50,798 bases of DNA from an uncultured Flavihumibacter sp. (GTDB lineage: Bacteria > Bacteroidota > Bacteroidia > Chitinophagales > Chitinophagaceae): contig CABHOY010000070.1 of the NCBI GenBank assembly GCA_902168105.1, forward strand, positions 1 through 50,798. The letters run 5' to 3'. The stretch's first letter is position 1; the number at the start of each line of letters is the position of its first letter. Shown piece after piece: positions 18,275 through 27,070 of this stretch. A program made the position numbers and the translations under genes. The notes under the pieces are model-generated. The model was not told where the DNA came from and did not search any database. It saw only the letters and a list, made by a program, of their open reading frames with translations.

Positions 18275-18979
18275 ATGAACGCAGTAATTACCGGAGCCAG
18301 CAAAGGAATAGGAAAAGCCATCGCGGAGAAGCTGGCCAGAGAAGGATTTAACGTAGCCATATGCGCCCGCAACGCGGCCCACTTGGAAAAGGCAGCAACA
18401 GATATCCAGGCCGTCAACCCCTCCGTTAAAGTACTTGCCATACCTACGGATATGGGCCAGAAAACGGCAGTACTGGCATTTGCAGAGCAGGTAAAGGCCG
18501 CCTTTGGCGCCATAGACATCCTTGTCAACAATGCCGGTATATTCATTCCCGGAGGTATGACCGACCAGGAAGACGGACTACTGGAAAACATGATGTCAAT
18601 TAACGTTTATAGTGCATATCACCTTACCCGGCAGTTACTGCCAGACATGAAGGCAAACCGGAAAGGACATATTTTTAATATGTGTTCTACTGCCAGTTAT
18701 ACCTCATACCCGAACGGGGGCGCCTATAGTATCACAAAGTTTGCTTTGCTCGGTTTTTCCCGGAACCTGCGGGAAGAATTGAAACCTCACAATGTAAAAG
18801 TAACGTCTCTTAGTCCCGGCCCTACATGGACAGCTTCCTGGGAAGGTTTTGAAGCTCCTCCCGACAGAATGATGGAGCCAGAGGACGTCGCCAACCTGAT
18901 ATGGGGGGCATATACCCTTTCAAAACAGGCCGTTGTAGAGGAAGTTATCATGCGCCCAATGCTGGGTGACATTGCATAA
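18275..18979 (+). CDS. Short-chain dehydrogenase/reductase
   Basis: A 234-residue classical SDR oxidoreductase. The cofactor motif TGASKGIGKAIA is at 6-17, NNAG at 85-88, and the catalytic triad is Ser138, Tyr151 and Lys155 (GGAYSITK). Arg32 after the second strand (ICARN) favours NADPH. The C-terminal PGPTWT region fits the sepiapterin reductase/3-oxoacyl-ACP reductase-like branch, but the substrate is unknown. No operon partner; batD starts 110 bases downstream with its own promoter. Confidence 0.87.
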   Translation: MNAVITGASKGIGKAIAEKLAREGFNVAICARNAAHLEKAATDIQAVNPSVKVLAIPTDMGQKTAVLAFAEQVKAAFGAIDILVNNAGIFIPGGMTDQEDGLLENMMSINVYSAYHLTRQLLPDMKANRKGHIFNMCSTASYTSYPNGGAYSITKFALLGFSRNLREELKPHNVKVTSLSPGPTWTASWEGFEAPPDRMMEPEDVANLIWGAYTLSKQAVVEEVIMRPMLGDIA

Positions 18980-19072
18980 ATCCTTTACCAGCAAGCACTT
19001 CCAAGATTATATTGATTATTTTTTTAACTAACTTTTAACTGGGTATTCAGCACCAACAGGGCTGGCTTTGGC

Positions 19073-19080
19073 TAAATTTG
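19073..19080 (+). promoter_or_regulatory. -7 element for batD
   Basis: TAAATTTG matches TAnnTTTG and lies 9 bases before the ATG at 19090. The -33 region has no clear TTTG, so it is a partial match. Confidence 0.45.
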
Positions 19081-19089
19081 TTTTGCATT

Positions 19090-21075
19090 ATGAATGTCAC
19101 TACTGTTAGTATAAGGAAGTTTGTATTATCCCTGTTCTTCTGCCTGGGCGCATTCTCATGCCTGCAGGCACAGGAATTCAGGTTCACTACCTCGGTTAGT
19201 AATAACAAGGTAGCGCTGGACGAACCGTTCCAGATACAGTTCATGCTGGAAAACGCACCCAATGTAACCAGCTTCACTCCCCCGGCCCTCAATGATTTTG
19301 AGGTCCTGCAAGGGCCGTCCCAGATGCAAGGCCAGTCTATCATGAATGGCCGGCGCTCTGAATACATAGCCGTGATCTATGTAATACAGCCAAAGAGAGT
19401 GGGCAACTTTACGATACCCGGCGCCAGCGCCCGCTCCAATGGAAATGTCGTGCGTTCCAATCCTGTAACCATAGAGGTTGTAAAAGCTAATCGAAGCGGT
19501 TATCAGCAATCGCCTCAACAGGCCATGCCTCAAAGCGGTTTTCCTCCGTCCCGTTCACAGCGCCAGCAACAACAGCAGGATGAAATGGAAGGAGTACTCA
19601 GGAACGGAGAAGATGTGAATGCCAAACTGCGTAAGAATATTTTTGTTAAAGTAGATGTGGATAAGACCACCCTGTACGAGGGCGAGCAATTGACAGCTAC
19701 TTATAAACTATATACCCGCCTTCCTACCAACTCAAGTGTGACCAAGGTGCCGGCGTTCAAGGGCTTTTCTGCAAAAGACATAGAACTGCCAAATCCGCCG
19801 CAGGCGACTGAAGAAATAGTGAACGGCATGCGTTTTAAGGTGTTCACCATTCGTAAAACGTTGTTGTTCCCATTACAATCAGGCACCCTGGAACTTGATC
19901 CTGTTGAAGTGGATAACCATGTGAAACTGGTCAAGCTGGTGAAGAACAACGGTAACAGAAAAGCACGTGATCCTTTCGCGGACGTCTTCAATGATCCTGG
20001 CTTTAAAGATCCCTTCGACGATCCTTTCTTTGACGATTTTTTCAATCGTCCGGAAGTTACCTACGAAGATGTTCCTTACAAAGTCCAGACAGCTCCCTTA
20101 AGGGTAACCGTTAAGCCCCTTCCGGTGGATAGCCGCCCGGTAAGTTTCACAGGGGCAGTCGGCAAGTTCAACATGACCGCAGCCATCGATAAAAAGACAC
20201 TTAGTACGGACGATGCACTCACCCTGAAAGTGGTGGTGTCCGGCCAGGGAAACGTGAATCTGCTGAATGGCCCGAAAGTGGACATCCCTGCCGGTTTTGA
20301 AAAATACGATCCTAAAGTGACTGACAATATCGAGAAGAACAGCAATCCGCTGTCCGGCTCACGTCAGTTTGAATATGCACTGATGCCGCTTGAAGCAGGA
20401 GATCAGACAATTCCTGCGGTAGAATTCTCTTACTTCGATGTTGGTTCCAATAGCTATAAATCGATCCGTTCACAGCCATTCACTGTGCATGTCACTCCCG
20501 GCAAACAGACCAAACGTGATAAGGAAGATTTCAGCGTAAACAGGAATACCATCACCTCCAATTACAACGGAGCGCTTGACTGGGTAAAACAAGGCAGGTT
20601 CCTGCTGGTCAGCCCTTGGTTCTACATACTCCTGCTGCTTCCGGTGCTTTTACTGGTAGCTGCCCTGGTATATCGTCGCAAGAGGAATTATCAGCAGAAT
20701 AATGCAGCATTCCTCAAACATCGTTTTGCCAATAAGGTAGCTCTGAAACGCCTGGAACTGGCGGCACGTTATCTCAAGGAAGGAAAAGACAAAGCATTCT
20801 ACGAGGAAACTTCCCGTGCTGTATGGGGATATCTCAGTAATAAACTGCATGTGCCGTTTGCCGATCTAAGTAAACAACTCATACAGGATAAACTGGCACA
20901 GCAACAGGTAAGCATTCAATATACGACCCAACTCTTTGATCTGTTGGATGATTGCGAAATGGCACTGTATACGCCGATGCATAACAACGATAAAATGCAG
21001 GGCACCTATCAGCAGGCCGTGGCCGTGATCAGTCACCTTGAAGATGAATTGTTACGTGCTAAAAGTGTCGTGTAA
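19090..21075 (+). CDS. batD: BatD protein
   Basis: A 661-residue membrane-anchored periplasmic protein of the Bat (Bacteroides aerotolerance) family. It has a signal peptide ending near LQAQ, an extended beta-rich region beginning FRFTTSVSNNKVALDEPFQIQF, a Q-rich linker near 150-170, a D/F-rich stretch near 300 (DPFDDPFFDDFF), and a membrane segment near 505-525 (FYILLLLPVLLLVAAL) followed by basic residues and a cytoplasmic helical tail. The ATG at 19090 replaces an in-frame TTG four codons upstream. It is followed 19 bases later by batE. The MoxR ATPase, BatA, BatB and BatC that often accompany it are not here. Confidence 0.88.
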   Translation: MNVTTVSIRKFVLSLFFCLGAFSCLQAQEFRFTTSVSNNKVALDEPFQIQFMLENAPNVTSFTPPALNDFEVLQGPSQMQGQSIMNGRRSEYIAVIYVIQPKRVGNFTIPGASARSNGNVVRSNPVTIEVVKANRSGYQQSPQQAMPQSGFPPSRSQRQQQQQDEMEGVLRNGEDVNAKLRKNIFVKVDVDKTTLYEGEQLTATYKLYTRLPTNSSVTKVPAFKGFSAKDIELPNPPQATEEIVNGMRFKVFTIRKTLLFPLQSGTLELDPVEVDNHVKLVKLVKNNGNRKARDPFADVFNDPGFKDPFDDPFFDDFFNRPEVTYEDVPYKVQTAPLRVTVKPLPVDSRPVSFTGAVGKFNMTAAIDKKTLSTDDALTLKVVVSGQGNVNLLNGPKVDIPAGFEKYDPKVTDNIEKNSNPLSGSRQFEYALMPLEAGDQTIPAVEFSYFDVGSNSYKSIRSQPFTVHVTPGKQTKRDKEDFSVNRNTITSNYNGALDWVKQGRFLLVSPWFYILLLLPVLLLVAALVYRRKRNYQQNNAAFLKHRFANKVALKRLELAARYLKEGKDKAFYEETSRAVWGYLSNKLHVPFADLSKQLIQDKLAQQQVSIQYTTQLFDLLDDCEMALYTPMHNNDKMQGTYQQAVAVISHLEDELLRAKSVV

Positions 21076-21094
21076 ACCCAGCTAATTATAACGG

Positions 21095-21856
21095 ATGAAA
21101 AAAACATTAACAGCTATCTGTGCCCTTTTACTGCTGGTATACAACGTTGTAAATGCAGCTCCCGACCAGCAGCAACAGTTCGAAAAGGCCAATCAGCTTT
21201 ATAAACAGAAACAATACAGCGAAGCTGCCGGTATTTATCAGCAATTGATCGACCAGGGCTATAACCAGCCACAATTGCTCATTAACGCAGGAAACGCCTG
21301 GTATAGGGTTAATAAAACAGGCCTGGCGATCTATAATTATGAAAAGGCCCTCTCGGAGGACCCTTTTAATAAATCAGCTATACACAATCTCGCCGTTGCA
21401 AATCAAAGGGTAGAGGGGTATGTAAATGATCTGCCGCTGCTGTTCTTTCAACAGTGGTGGTTACAATTACAACATTTCCATAGCCCTAACGGGTGGGCTA
21501 CCGGCGCTATTATCTTCTTCTGGTTGCTGATAGCAGGCTTCATTGCTATACTGATCACGCCCTCATTCAAACCGGTATTATTACGGTGGGGCACAGCCGT
21601 GGCTTCATTGCTTTTCATTCTTTACCTGACGATGGGCATCAGTACTTACGTGATTGCCAATACGCACAACGAGGGTATTATAATGGGTAGTGTGGTGAAA
21701 GTAAAATCAGCTCCGGACCAGGAAAGTAAAGATATGTTTGAACTGCATGAAGGTGTAAAAGTGCAGGTAACTGACGCTACACAGGAATATTGCAAGATAT
21801 CGCTGCCGGATGGCAAGACCGGCTGGCTGGCTTGTGGAGAGATCAGGAGGTTGTAG
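21095..21856 (+). CDS. batE: BatE protein (TPR, two membrane segments, SH3-like)
   Basis: A 253-residue membrane protein. It has a signal peptide (to about 22), two or three TPR units (QQQFEKANQLYKQKQYSEAA; NAGNAWYRVNKTGLAIYNYEKAL), two membrane helices at about 132-155 and 165-190, and a C-terminal bacterial SH3 domain (SVVKVKSAPDQESKDMF to DGKTGWLACGEI). This domain order is that of BatE. It likely works with BatD on the periplasmic side of the inner membrane. It ends at a bidirectional terminator. Confidence 0.87.
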   Translation: MKKTLTAICALLLLVYNVVNAAPDQQQQFEKANQLYKQKQYSEAAGIYQQLIDQGYNQPQLLINAGNAWYRVNKTGLAIYNYEKALSEDPFNKSAIHNLAVANQRVEGYVNDLPLLFFQQWWLQLQHFHSPNGWATGAIIFFWLLIAGFIAILITPSFKPVLLRWGTAVASLLFILYLTMGISTYVIANTHNEGIIMGSVVKVKSAPDQESKDMFELHEGVKVQVTDATQEYCKISLPDGKTGWLACGEIRRL

Positions 21857-21858
21857 AC

Positions 21859-21906
21859 AAGCTGCAAACTACAGGCGCTTTTTTTGAAACCTGTGGTTTG
21901 CAGCTT
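21859..21906. terminator. Bidirectional terminator between batE and the LytTR gene
   Basis: A 17-bp stem with one wobble (21859-21875 with 21890-21906, arm begins AAGCTGCAAAC) encloses a 14-base loop that includes a run of seven Ts. Its right end overlaps the stop codon of the LytTR gene (21905-21907). Confidence 0.65.
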
Positions 21907-22657
21907 AAAGCTTTTCTATCCGTTCCATAAATTCCTGCTTACGCTGACGGGATACAGGTATACAACTTCCGTCACTCATAATAATATCCCCGCCATCCCC
22001 TTTTATATACCTGTCCATATAATTTAGATTGACCAGGTAACTGTGATGCACCCTGAAGAATCCCTTATTTTTAAGCAAGCCTTCCACCTCTTTCAGTGAG
22101 CGGCATACTGATGGTTTCGCAGCCGTATTTACCAGATGGATAATAGTACTTTCCCCGTCGGCCACACAATACAGGATATCCTTGACCAACAGCATTCTCA
22201 GTCCTTCCGGACTAGGTAACGCCAGTCGTTCCCCCGGGTAGAGGTGCTGGTGCAGGAACTCCATAAGGGAATCGGTTTTATCGCCCGATTGTTCCTTTTG
22301 CCGCTTCCGTAACATAGCTTTTTCGACAGCTTCTACCAGGTCCTCGCGGATGATGGGCTTCAGCAGGTAATCCAACGCATTATGGCGGATGGCGTCCAGC
22401 GCATAATGGTCGTAAGAAGTAGTTACAATAATTGAAAACGAAGCGTCCTTACAGGCACGCAGCACTTCAAATCCATTCAATCCCGGCATTTCCACATCCA
22501 GGAAAAGAAGATCAGGTTGATATTTCTCTATTGCCTCCAATGCAGAGATCCCATCAGCGCAAATAGCCACTATGTTAACTGCAGGGCAATGTTTCTCAAG
22601 CAGAAGTTTCAAAACACTTCGGCTGAGTTTTTCATCATCCACGATAATGGTGCGCAT
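21905..22657 (-). CDS. LytTR-family response regulator
   Basis: A 250-residue two-component regulator. The receiver domain (1-120) has the acidic pocket VDDE, phospho-acceptor Asp54 (FLDVEMPG), TTSYDHYALDA and the Lys in LLKP. The LytTR DNA-binding domain (about 145-250) includes LYCVADGESTIIHL, FFRVHHSYLVNLNYM and the C-terminal MSDGSCIPVSRQRKQEF. LytTR proteins bind pairs of 9-bp direct repeats. The LytS-like gene lies upstream on the same strand, 132 bases away, so the two probably form a pair. Confidence 0.92.
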   Translation of the reverse strand: MRTIIVDDEKLSRSVLKLLLEKHCPAVNIVAICADGISALEAIEKYQPDLLFLDVEMPGLNGFEVLRACKDASFSIIVTTSYDHYALDAIRHNALDYLLKPIIREDLVEAVEKAMLRKRQKEQSGDKTDSLMEFLHQHLYPGERLALPSPEGLRMLLVKDILYCVADGESTIIHLVNTAAKPSVCRSLKEVEGLLKNKGFFRVHHSYLVNLNYMDRYIKGDGGDIIMSDGSCIPVSRQRKQEFMERIEKL

Positions 22658-22789
22658 GTTCTTTTAGTTCTTGTCCCCAAAGACTCTCCCTCGGTCAGCA
22701 TAAGAAAGCATAGGTGAGAGTCAATATAATATACAATATTTAATGTAAAGATGTGAAAGTTTATTTTAGGCAGATGCGGTTTTTATATC

Positions 22790-23587
22790 TTACATTACCA
22801 CATCCCTGGTAGCTATCTGCTGCATATTGATAATAACAAGATGACCCCGAGGTTGTTGCATTTCATTATAAAGTTCCTGCTCGGAGATACCCGCACGCAT
22901 ATTATATCGCTCATTTATGGCTTGTAGTCTGGCAGCAGCAATGGTAATACCTTGTGAGAGGAGGGAGTCTTCCGCCGACAGGATCTGACGGATGCCGTTA
23001 TCTTCGATCCTGACAGAGACCATTTCATTTTCACGGCTGATCCGGATGCGCAGGCAGCCGCCTGTCTTCGCGGGCCGTAATAATATTCTGCGCCAGATCG
23101 CTTCCTGGATGTAGGGTTGAACGATCAGTGGGGGTATGAATGTTACCTGCTGAAATACATCGGGCGCAATTTCCAGCTCATATTCAAATTGCGGTCCGAA
23201 ACGAAGTTGTTCCAGTTGCAGATATAGTTCCAGCGCTTCAATATCTTCTTCCAGGTTAATCCACTCCTTATTGCAATTGCGGATAATAAGACGCATCAGG
23301 CGTGCAAAGCGCGTCAGGTAGAGGGAGGCAAGATCCGTACTGGTAGTGAGAATGTAGTGGTGTATAGCGTTCAGGCTATTAAAGATAAAATGAGGGTCCA
23401 TCTGTGCCTGGAATGCATGCATTTCCAGGTGTACCAGTTGCTGAAGCCTGCTTATCTCTTTTGTTGAAGCCTGTCTAATATGCTTCTCACGTATATAGAA
23501 CACGCAGCAGATCGTGGTCAAACTCAACAGAAAAAACACCCAGTACGGCCAACCTACTGCGATGAGTATGTTAGAGCAAAAAACCAA
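22790..23587 (-). CDS. LytS-like sensor kinase with degenerate ATP-binding site
   Basis: A 265-residue protein of the His_kinase (LytS/YehU) family, probably paired with the LytTR regulator downstream. It has one membrane helix (about 10-30), the phospho-acceptor motif QMDPHFIFNSLNAIHHYI, and a C-terminal ATPase-like region. The N-box that normally reads VENAIKHG is IQEAIWRR here, so the key Asn is Glu; EDNG is kept but no GxG lid motif follows. It also lacks the multi-helix sensor usual for the family. The start is a TTG just after an in-frame stop; no ATG is available before the first motif. It may be a pseudokinase or a partly degraded gene. Confidence 0.72.
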   Translation of the reverse strand: MVFCSNILIAVGWPYWVFFLLSLTTICCVFYIREKHIRQASTKEISRLQQLVHLEMHAFQAQMDPHFIFNSLNAIHHYILTTSTDLASLYLTRFARLMRLIIRNCNKEWINLEEDIEALELYLQLEQLRFGPQFEYELEIAPDVFQQVTFIPPLIVQPYIQEAIWRRILLRPAKTGGCLRIRISRENEMVSVRIEDNGIRQILSAEDSLLSQGITIAAARLQAINERYNMRAGISEQELYNEMQQPRGHLVIINMQQIATRDVVM

Positions 23588-23784
23588 AATTTTAAAGGTT
23601 TACGGAAGGATACAAATTATAAGTACCTCACAAAGTCGTACAATCCTGATAACACGATATTACTACCGTAATCAAGGCTGGCACTAAATATCCGTCAAAT
23701 CTGGTTGCCGGGAAAGAGGCAATTACTACAAGGCAGCATTTGCAGAACAACCGGGGGAAAACAAAGGGTAAACGGTATCAATGG

Positions 23785-24492
23785 CTATTCGGTAAACTTG
23801 TATCCTACACCCCTTACAGAGTGGAAGTACCGGGAATTCCGGCTGTCTTCTTCAAAATATTTACGGAAGTTCAGAATAAAGTTGTCGATCGTACGTGTTG
23901 TCGGGTATACATTGTAGCCCCAAACTACCTGCAGGATCTTTTCACGGGTCACTACTTCTCCCTTATTTTCAATGAGCAGTTTCAATAGCATCGTTTCCTT
24001 CTTACTCAGCTCATAGTGTTTTCCGTCTTTACCAATGCACTCCTGCGCGGCAAAGTCGATCTCATTATTACCGAAGTGATATACGGTGGATACACTGTCC
24101 TTATCCTGTATGCGTTTATTTTTGACGATCAGTTTTTCTACCCGTAGCAGCAGTTCCTCCAGGTTGAAAGGCTTCGTCATATAGTCGTCCCCACCTTTCT
24201 TCAGGCCCAGTACGCGGTCGGCGCTGCTGTTCTTCGCACTGAGAAATAGAATAGGAACTTCATTATTCTGGATACGGATATTCTCACAGACAGCAATACC
24301 GTCCATTTCCGGCAACATAATATCCAGGATGATCAGATCAAAATATTCGTTCTTTACCGCCTTTAAAGCTGCGGTGCCATTATCTACAGCCGTTACTTCA
24401 TATCCCTCCAGTTCCAGGTTCAGTTTTAAGGCTTCCTGAAGGTTTTCTTCGTCCTCTACCAGTAGTATGGATGCTTTAGTAGCTTCCTTCAT
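23785..24492 (-). CDS. OmpR-family response regulator
   Basis: A 235-residue transcription regulator. Receiver domain: LVEDEENL, phospho-acceptor Asp57 (LDIMLPEMDG), Lys in MTKPFN. Winged-helix DNA-binding domain: LSKKETMLLKLLIENKGEVVTREKIL, then RTIDNFILNFRKYFE and the C-terminal VRGVGYKF. It starts 23 bases after the histidine kinase gene and is the last gene of the yicC-gldH-kinase-regulator run. Confidence 0.93.
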   Translation of the reverse strand: MKEATKASILLVEDEENLQEALKLNLELEGYEVTAVDNGTAALKAVKNEYFDLIILDIMLPEMDGIAVCENIRIQNNEVPILFLSAKNSSADRVLGLKKGGDDYMTKPFNLEELLLRVEKLIVKNKRIQDKDSVSTVYHFGNNEIDFAAQECIGKDGKHYELSKKETMLLKLLIENKGEVVTREKILQVVWGYNVYPTTRTIDNFILNFRKYFEEDSRNSRYFHSVRGVGYKFTE

Positions 24493-24515
24493 AATTAATA
24501 ATTGCTATCACTAAT

Positions 24516-25535
24516 TTACACACTTTGAATGGAATATACGGGCCAGGTTATCTCAAAACTGGCGCCCGCAGGTACGTTATCTTTCACGACAATCGTGCCT
24601 CCATGCTGCTGTACGATCTTTCTGCTGAGGAATAACCCAAGTCCCGACCCTTTTGCTTTACGCGTATTTTCATTGCCTATACGATAAAACTTAAGGAAGA
24701 TCCGTTCCCGTTCATCTGCCGGGATACCAGGCCCCTCATCCGTCACCTTCAGTTTTAACATGCTGCCGTTACATTCCGCCAGTGATACGTCGATCACTGT
24801 ATTTCGGGGTGCATATTTAACAGCATTTTCAACCAGGTTACTCAACAAGATCTGCAACATGAACTTATCTCCGTTGACCCACACATCAGGCAAAATATGT
24901 GCCTGTATCGTATGTGTCGTAATGCGTGACTGCATTTCCCTTATACCTGTTTCCAGCATGGAAGAGAAGTCTATGTCCTCCCGGAACAGCTGGTACCGTT
25001 GCCCTTCCATCTGGGAAGCCAGCAGAATGTTATTACAAAGCTGGTCCAGCCGGTTCGTTTCCCTGATGGTATTGTCCAACAGCTTTAACCGCTTTTCCTC
25101 ATCCAGCTTGTGTTTACGAAGCGTTTCCAGGTTCAGTTTTGCAGCCGCGATAGGCGATTTTAATTCATGCGTGACCGCCATCATAAAGTTCTGCTGTTGC
25201 TGGGATAAGCGCATTTGCTTCCAGATAGAACGGTAAACGAAGAAACCGCCCAACAATATGATAGCCAGAAAAATAAGTCCCTCGCCGAAAAACATGACAG
25301 AACGTCTCTCTTCGGTTGTTTGTATACGTTGTAACTCCTGGTGAAATTCTATGGGATGTGCAATACTGTCAGTCCGGAGTACAAGGTTCTGGACCTCAAA
25401 ACGGGTGATCTGCTCGCTCTGGTTGAACAGCAACACGCCCCACCACACCAATGCAAGGATGGTATATGCCAGTACAAAAAGGTATACGAGGTGGATACCA
25501 CCCCGTCCTTCCATTTTACGGAATAACTTTTTCAT
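24516..25535 (-). CDS. Membrane sensor histidine kinase
   Basis: A 339-residue two-component kinase. Two membrane helices (about 14-38 and 85-106) flank a short periplasmic loop. The H-box is THELKSPIAAAKLNLETL, followed by the N-box LLSNLVENAVKYAP, G1 DEGPGIP, F-box FYRIGN and G2 GSGLGLFLSRKIV. The ATG at 25535 overlaps the end of gldH by 20 bases, suggesting translational coupling; a TTG at 25559 is a less likely start. The signal is unknown, but its position after gldH hints at envelope or surface control. Confidence 0.92.
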   Translation of the reverse strand: MKKLFRKMEGRGGIHLVYLFVLAYTILALVWWGVLLFNQSEQITRFEVQNLVLRTDSIAHPIEFHQELQRIQTTEERRSVMFFGEGLIFLAIILLGGFFVYRSIWKQMRLSQQQQNFMMAVTHELKSPIAAAKLNLETLRKHKLDEEKRLKLLDNTIRETNRLDQLCNNILLASQMEGQRYQLFREDIDFSSMLETGIREMQSRITTHTIQAHILPDVWVNGDKFMLQILLSNLVENAVKYAPRNTVIDVSLAECNGSMLKLKVTDEGPGIPADERERIFLKFYRIGNENTRKAKGSGLGLFLSRKIVQQHGGTIVVKDNVPAGASFEITWPVYSIQSV

Positions 25536-26022
25536 TGTTTCGTAACCCGGCTTTCTCAATCCGCAGGCCTACATTCATTATATCCGGCAACGGATTTTGC
25601 CGCATGTTTTGTTCAAAAGTAAATTTATATGTGCCCGGCTTGTTCAGGATGGCATTTTGCTGGATGGGGATCTTGTGCTCATAAATATCATCAAGTCCGC
25701 TACCAAGCCATTTCCCGGTATTATCCGCCAACGGCAACTCTACCCGCTGTGCTACCGGTTTTTCGCCCGGAAACTGCGTATGTACCTGTAACCATATATT
25801 ACTGAAAGGGTAGGAGTCTTTATGCCTCACATTTACATAGATATTGTAAAGGTACGCCGTATCCTGAGGCTGCACGGTAACCTCAAAGACAGGCTTATAA
25901 GCATAGGACCATTCATGCCCCGGAATATCCAGGTTTCTTTCATAGGTGTCCATCTTCAGTGGCTGACAGGCTGCTGTAAACAACATGCCTGCGACCACGA
26001 TAATCCGGCAGAGTCTATTCAT
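25516..26022 (-). CDS. gldH: Gliding motility lipoprotein GldH
   Basis: A 168-residue lipoprotein of the GldH family, needed for gliding and surface-protein secretion in flavobacteria. The signal peptide ends in a lipobox with Cys19 (LFTAAC). Conserved segments include NIYVNVRHKDSYPFSNIWL, DNTGKWLGSGLDDIYEHKI and GTYKFTFEQNMRQNPLPDI followed by VGLRIEKA, the GldH signature. It sits in the envelope facing the periplasm. It follows yicC by 48 bases and overlaps the kinase gene. Confidence 0.92.
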   Translation of the reverse strand: MNRLCRIIVVAGMLFTAACQPLKMDTYERNLDIPGHEWSYAYKPVFEVTVQPQDTAYLYNIYVNVRHKDSYPFSNIWLQVHTQFPGEKPVAQRVELPLADNTGKWLGSGLDDIYEHKIPIQQNAILNKPGTYKFTFEQNMRQNPLPDIMNVGLRIEKAGLRNNEKVIP

Positions 26023-26070
26023 ACTTTATCGAAATACGTTTTATACCTGAGGAACGATGTCCGGGATTCT

Positions 26071-26946
26071 TTACAGTACGTTCAATACCTGTTCTTTCGC
26101 CTTTTCCAGTTCATCTTTCATGAGTACTACCCATTGCTGGATACTAGCATCATTGGCTTTCGAACCGGTGGTGTTGATCTCACGTCCTACTTCCTGCAGC
26201 ACGAAGCCGAGTTTCTTTCCTTTCGCAGGATCAGCTTCCGCCAGGATCTCCTTGAAATAACGGCAGTGGTTTTCCAACCTCACCAGTTCTTCGGAGATGT
26301 CGAGTTTCTCTAAATAAAAGATCAGCTCCTGTTCCAGGCGGTTCTCATCCACATTCTCTTTCCCCACATGTTCGGCCAGTAAGCTTTCCAGTCGCTGGCG
26401 CACCCTGTCTTTTCTCAGTGGGTCCAGTTCACGCACCTTTATACAATAGGATTCGATATTCTCAATACGTAACAGCAGGTCGGCCGACAGCATCTGGCCC
26501 TCGTCCAGACGATGGGCATCCAGATCGGCTACCGCCAGCTTTATTACTTTTTCCACCTCAAGCCATTCCTCTTCGGAGATCTGCTCTGTAGCGGGCGTCA
26601 CCACTTCCGGCAACTTCATCAGCACGTTCAGCATGTCTTCCTGTGGAAGGTTCAACTCTGTAGCCAGCGTCGTAATAGAGCTATGATAATACTTCGCCAG
26701 ATCCGTATTAATGACCACCGGTCGGGTAGCTCCGTTCTGCCTTATATTTACTGTTGCATCCAGCGTACCACGCAGGAGGGTCTGCTGCAGCTGGTTACGG
26801 ATATCAAACTCATAAGGCTTTAACAACGGGGAAATCTTCAGGTTTACCTCAAATTGCTTACCATTGAGCGATTTTACTTCAACTACTATTGTAGTCTCGC
26901 CCCTGGTATTTTCCGCCCTTCCAAAGCCGGTCATTGATTTCAGCAT
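26071..26946 (-). CDS. yicC: YicC-family endoribonuclease
   Basis: A 291-residue protein of the YicC/YloC family, whose members act as endoribonucleases in RNA turnover. It has the hallmark start MLKSMTGFGRAE and the C-terminal hallmark GKKLGFVLQEVGREINTTGSK, with helices between. Its own promoter lies directly upstream, giving a 5' leader of only about 12 bases. It leads the transcript that includes gldH and a two-component pair. Confidence 0.95.
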   Translation of the reverse strand: MLKSMTGFGRAENTRGETTIVVEVKSLNGKQFEVNLKISPLLKPYEFDIRNQLQQTLLRGTLDATVNIRQNGATRPVVINTDLAKYYHSSITTLATELNLPQEDMLNVLMKLPEVVTPATEQISEEEWLEVEKVIKLAVADLDAHRLDEGQMLSADLLLRIENIESYCIKVRELDPLRKDRVRQRLESLLAEHVGKENVDENRLEQELIFYLEKLDISEELVRLENHCRYFKEILAEADPAKGKKLGFVLQEVGREINTTGSKANDASIQQWVVLMKDELEKAKEQVLNVL

Positions 26947-26965
26947 AATAGAGATTTGTAGGCAA

Positions 26966-26996
26966 CAAACCTACCTAAATTAGCCCAAAGCGCAAA
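26966..26996 (-). promoter_or_regulatory. Promoter of the yicC-gldH-kinase-regulator transcript
   Basis: Read on the minus strand: TTTG (26996-26993), a 19-base spacer, and TAGGTTTG (26973-26966). This is an exact match to the Bacteroidota consensus in sequence and spacing, 20 bases before the yicC ATG. Confidence 0.7.
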
Positions 26997-27070
26997 GAAT
27001 AGGTGCAAGCAAACAACAGCAGGCTACCATATAAGCTGCCACGAATCACGTCCGGGCGCCTCCGCAGCCC

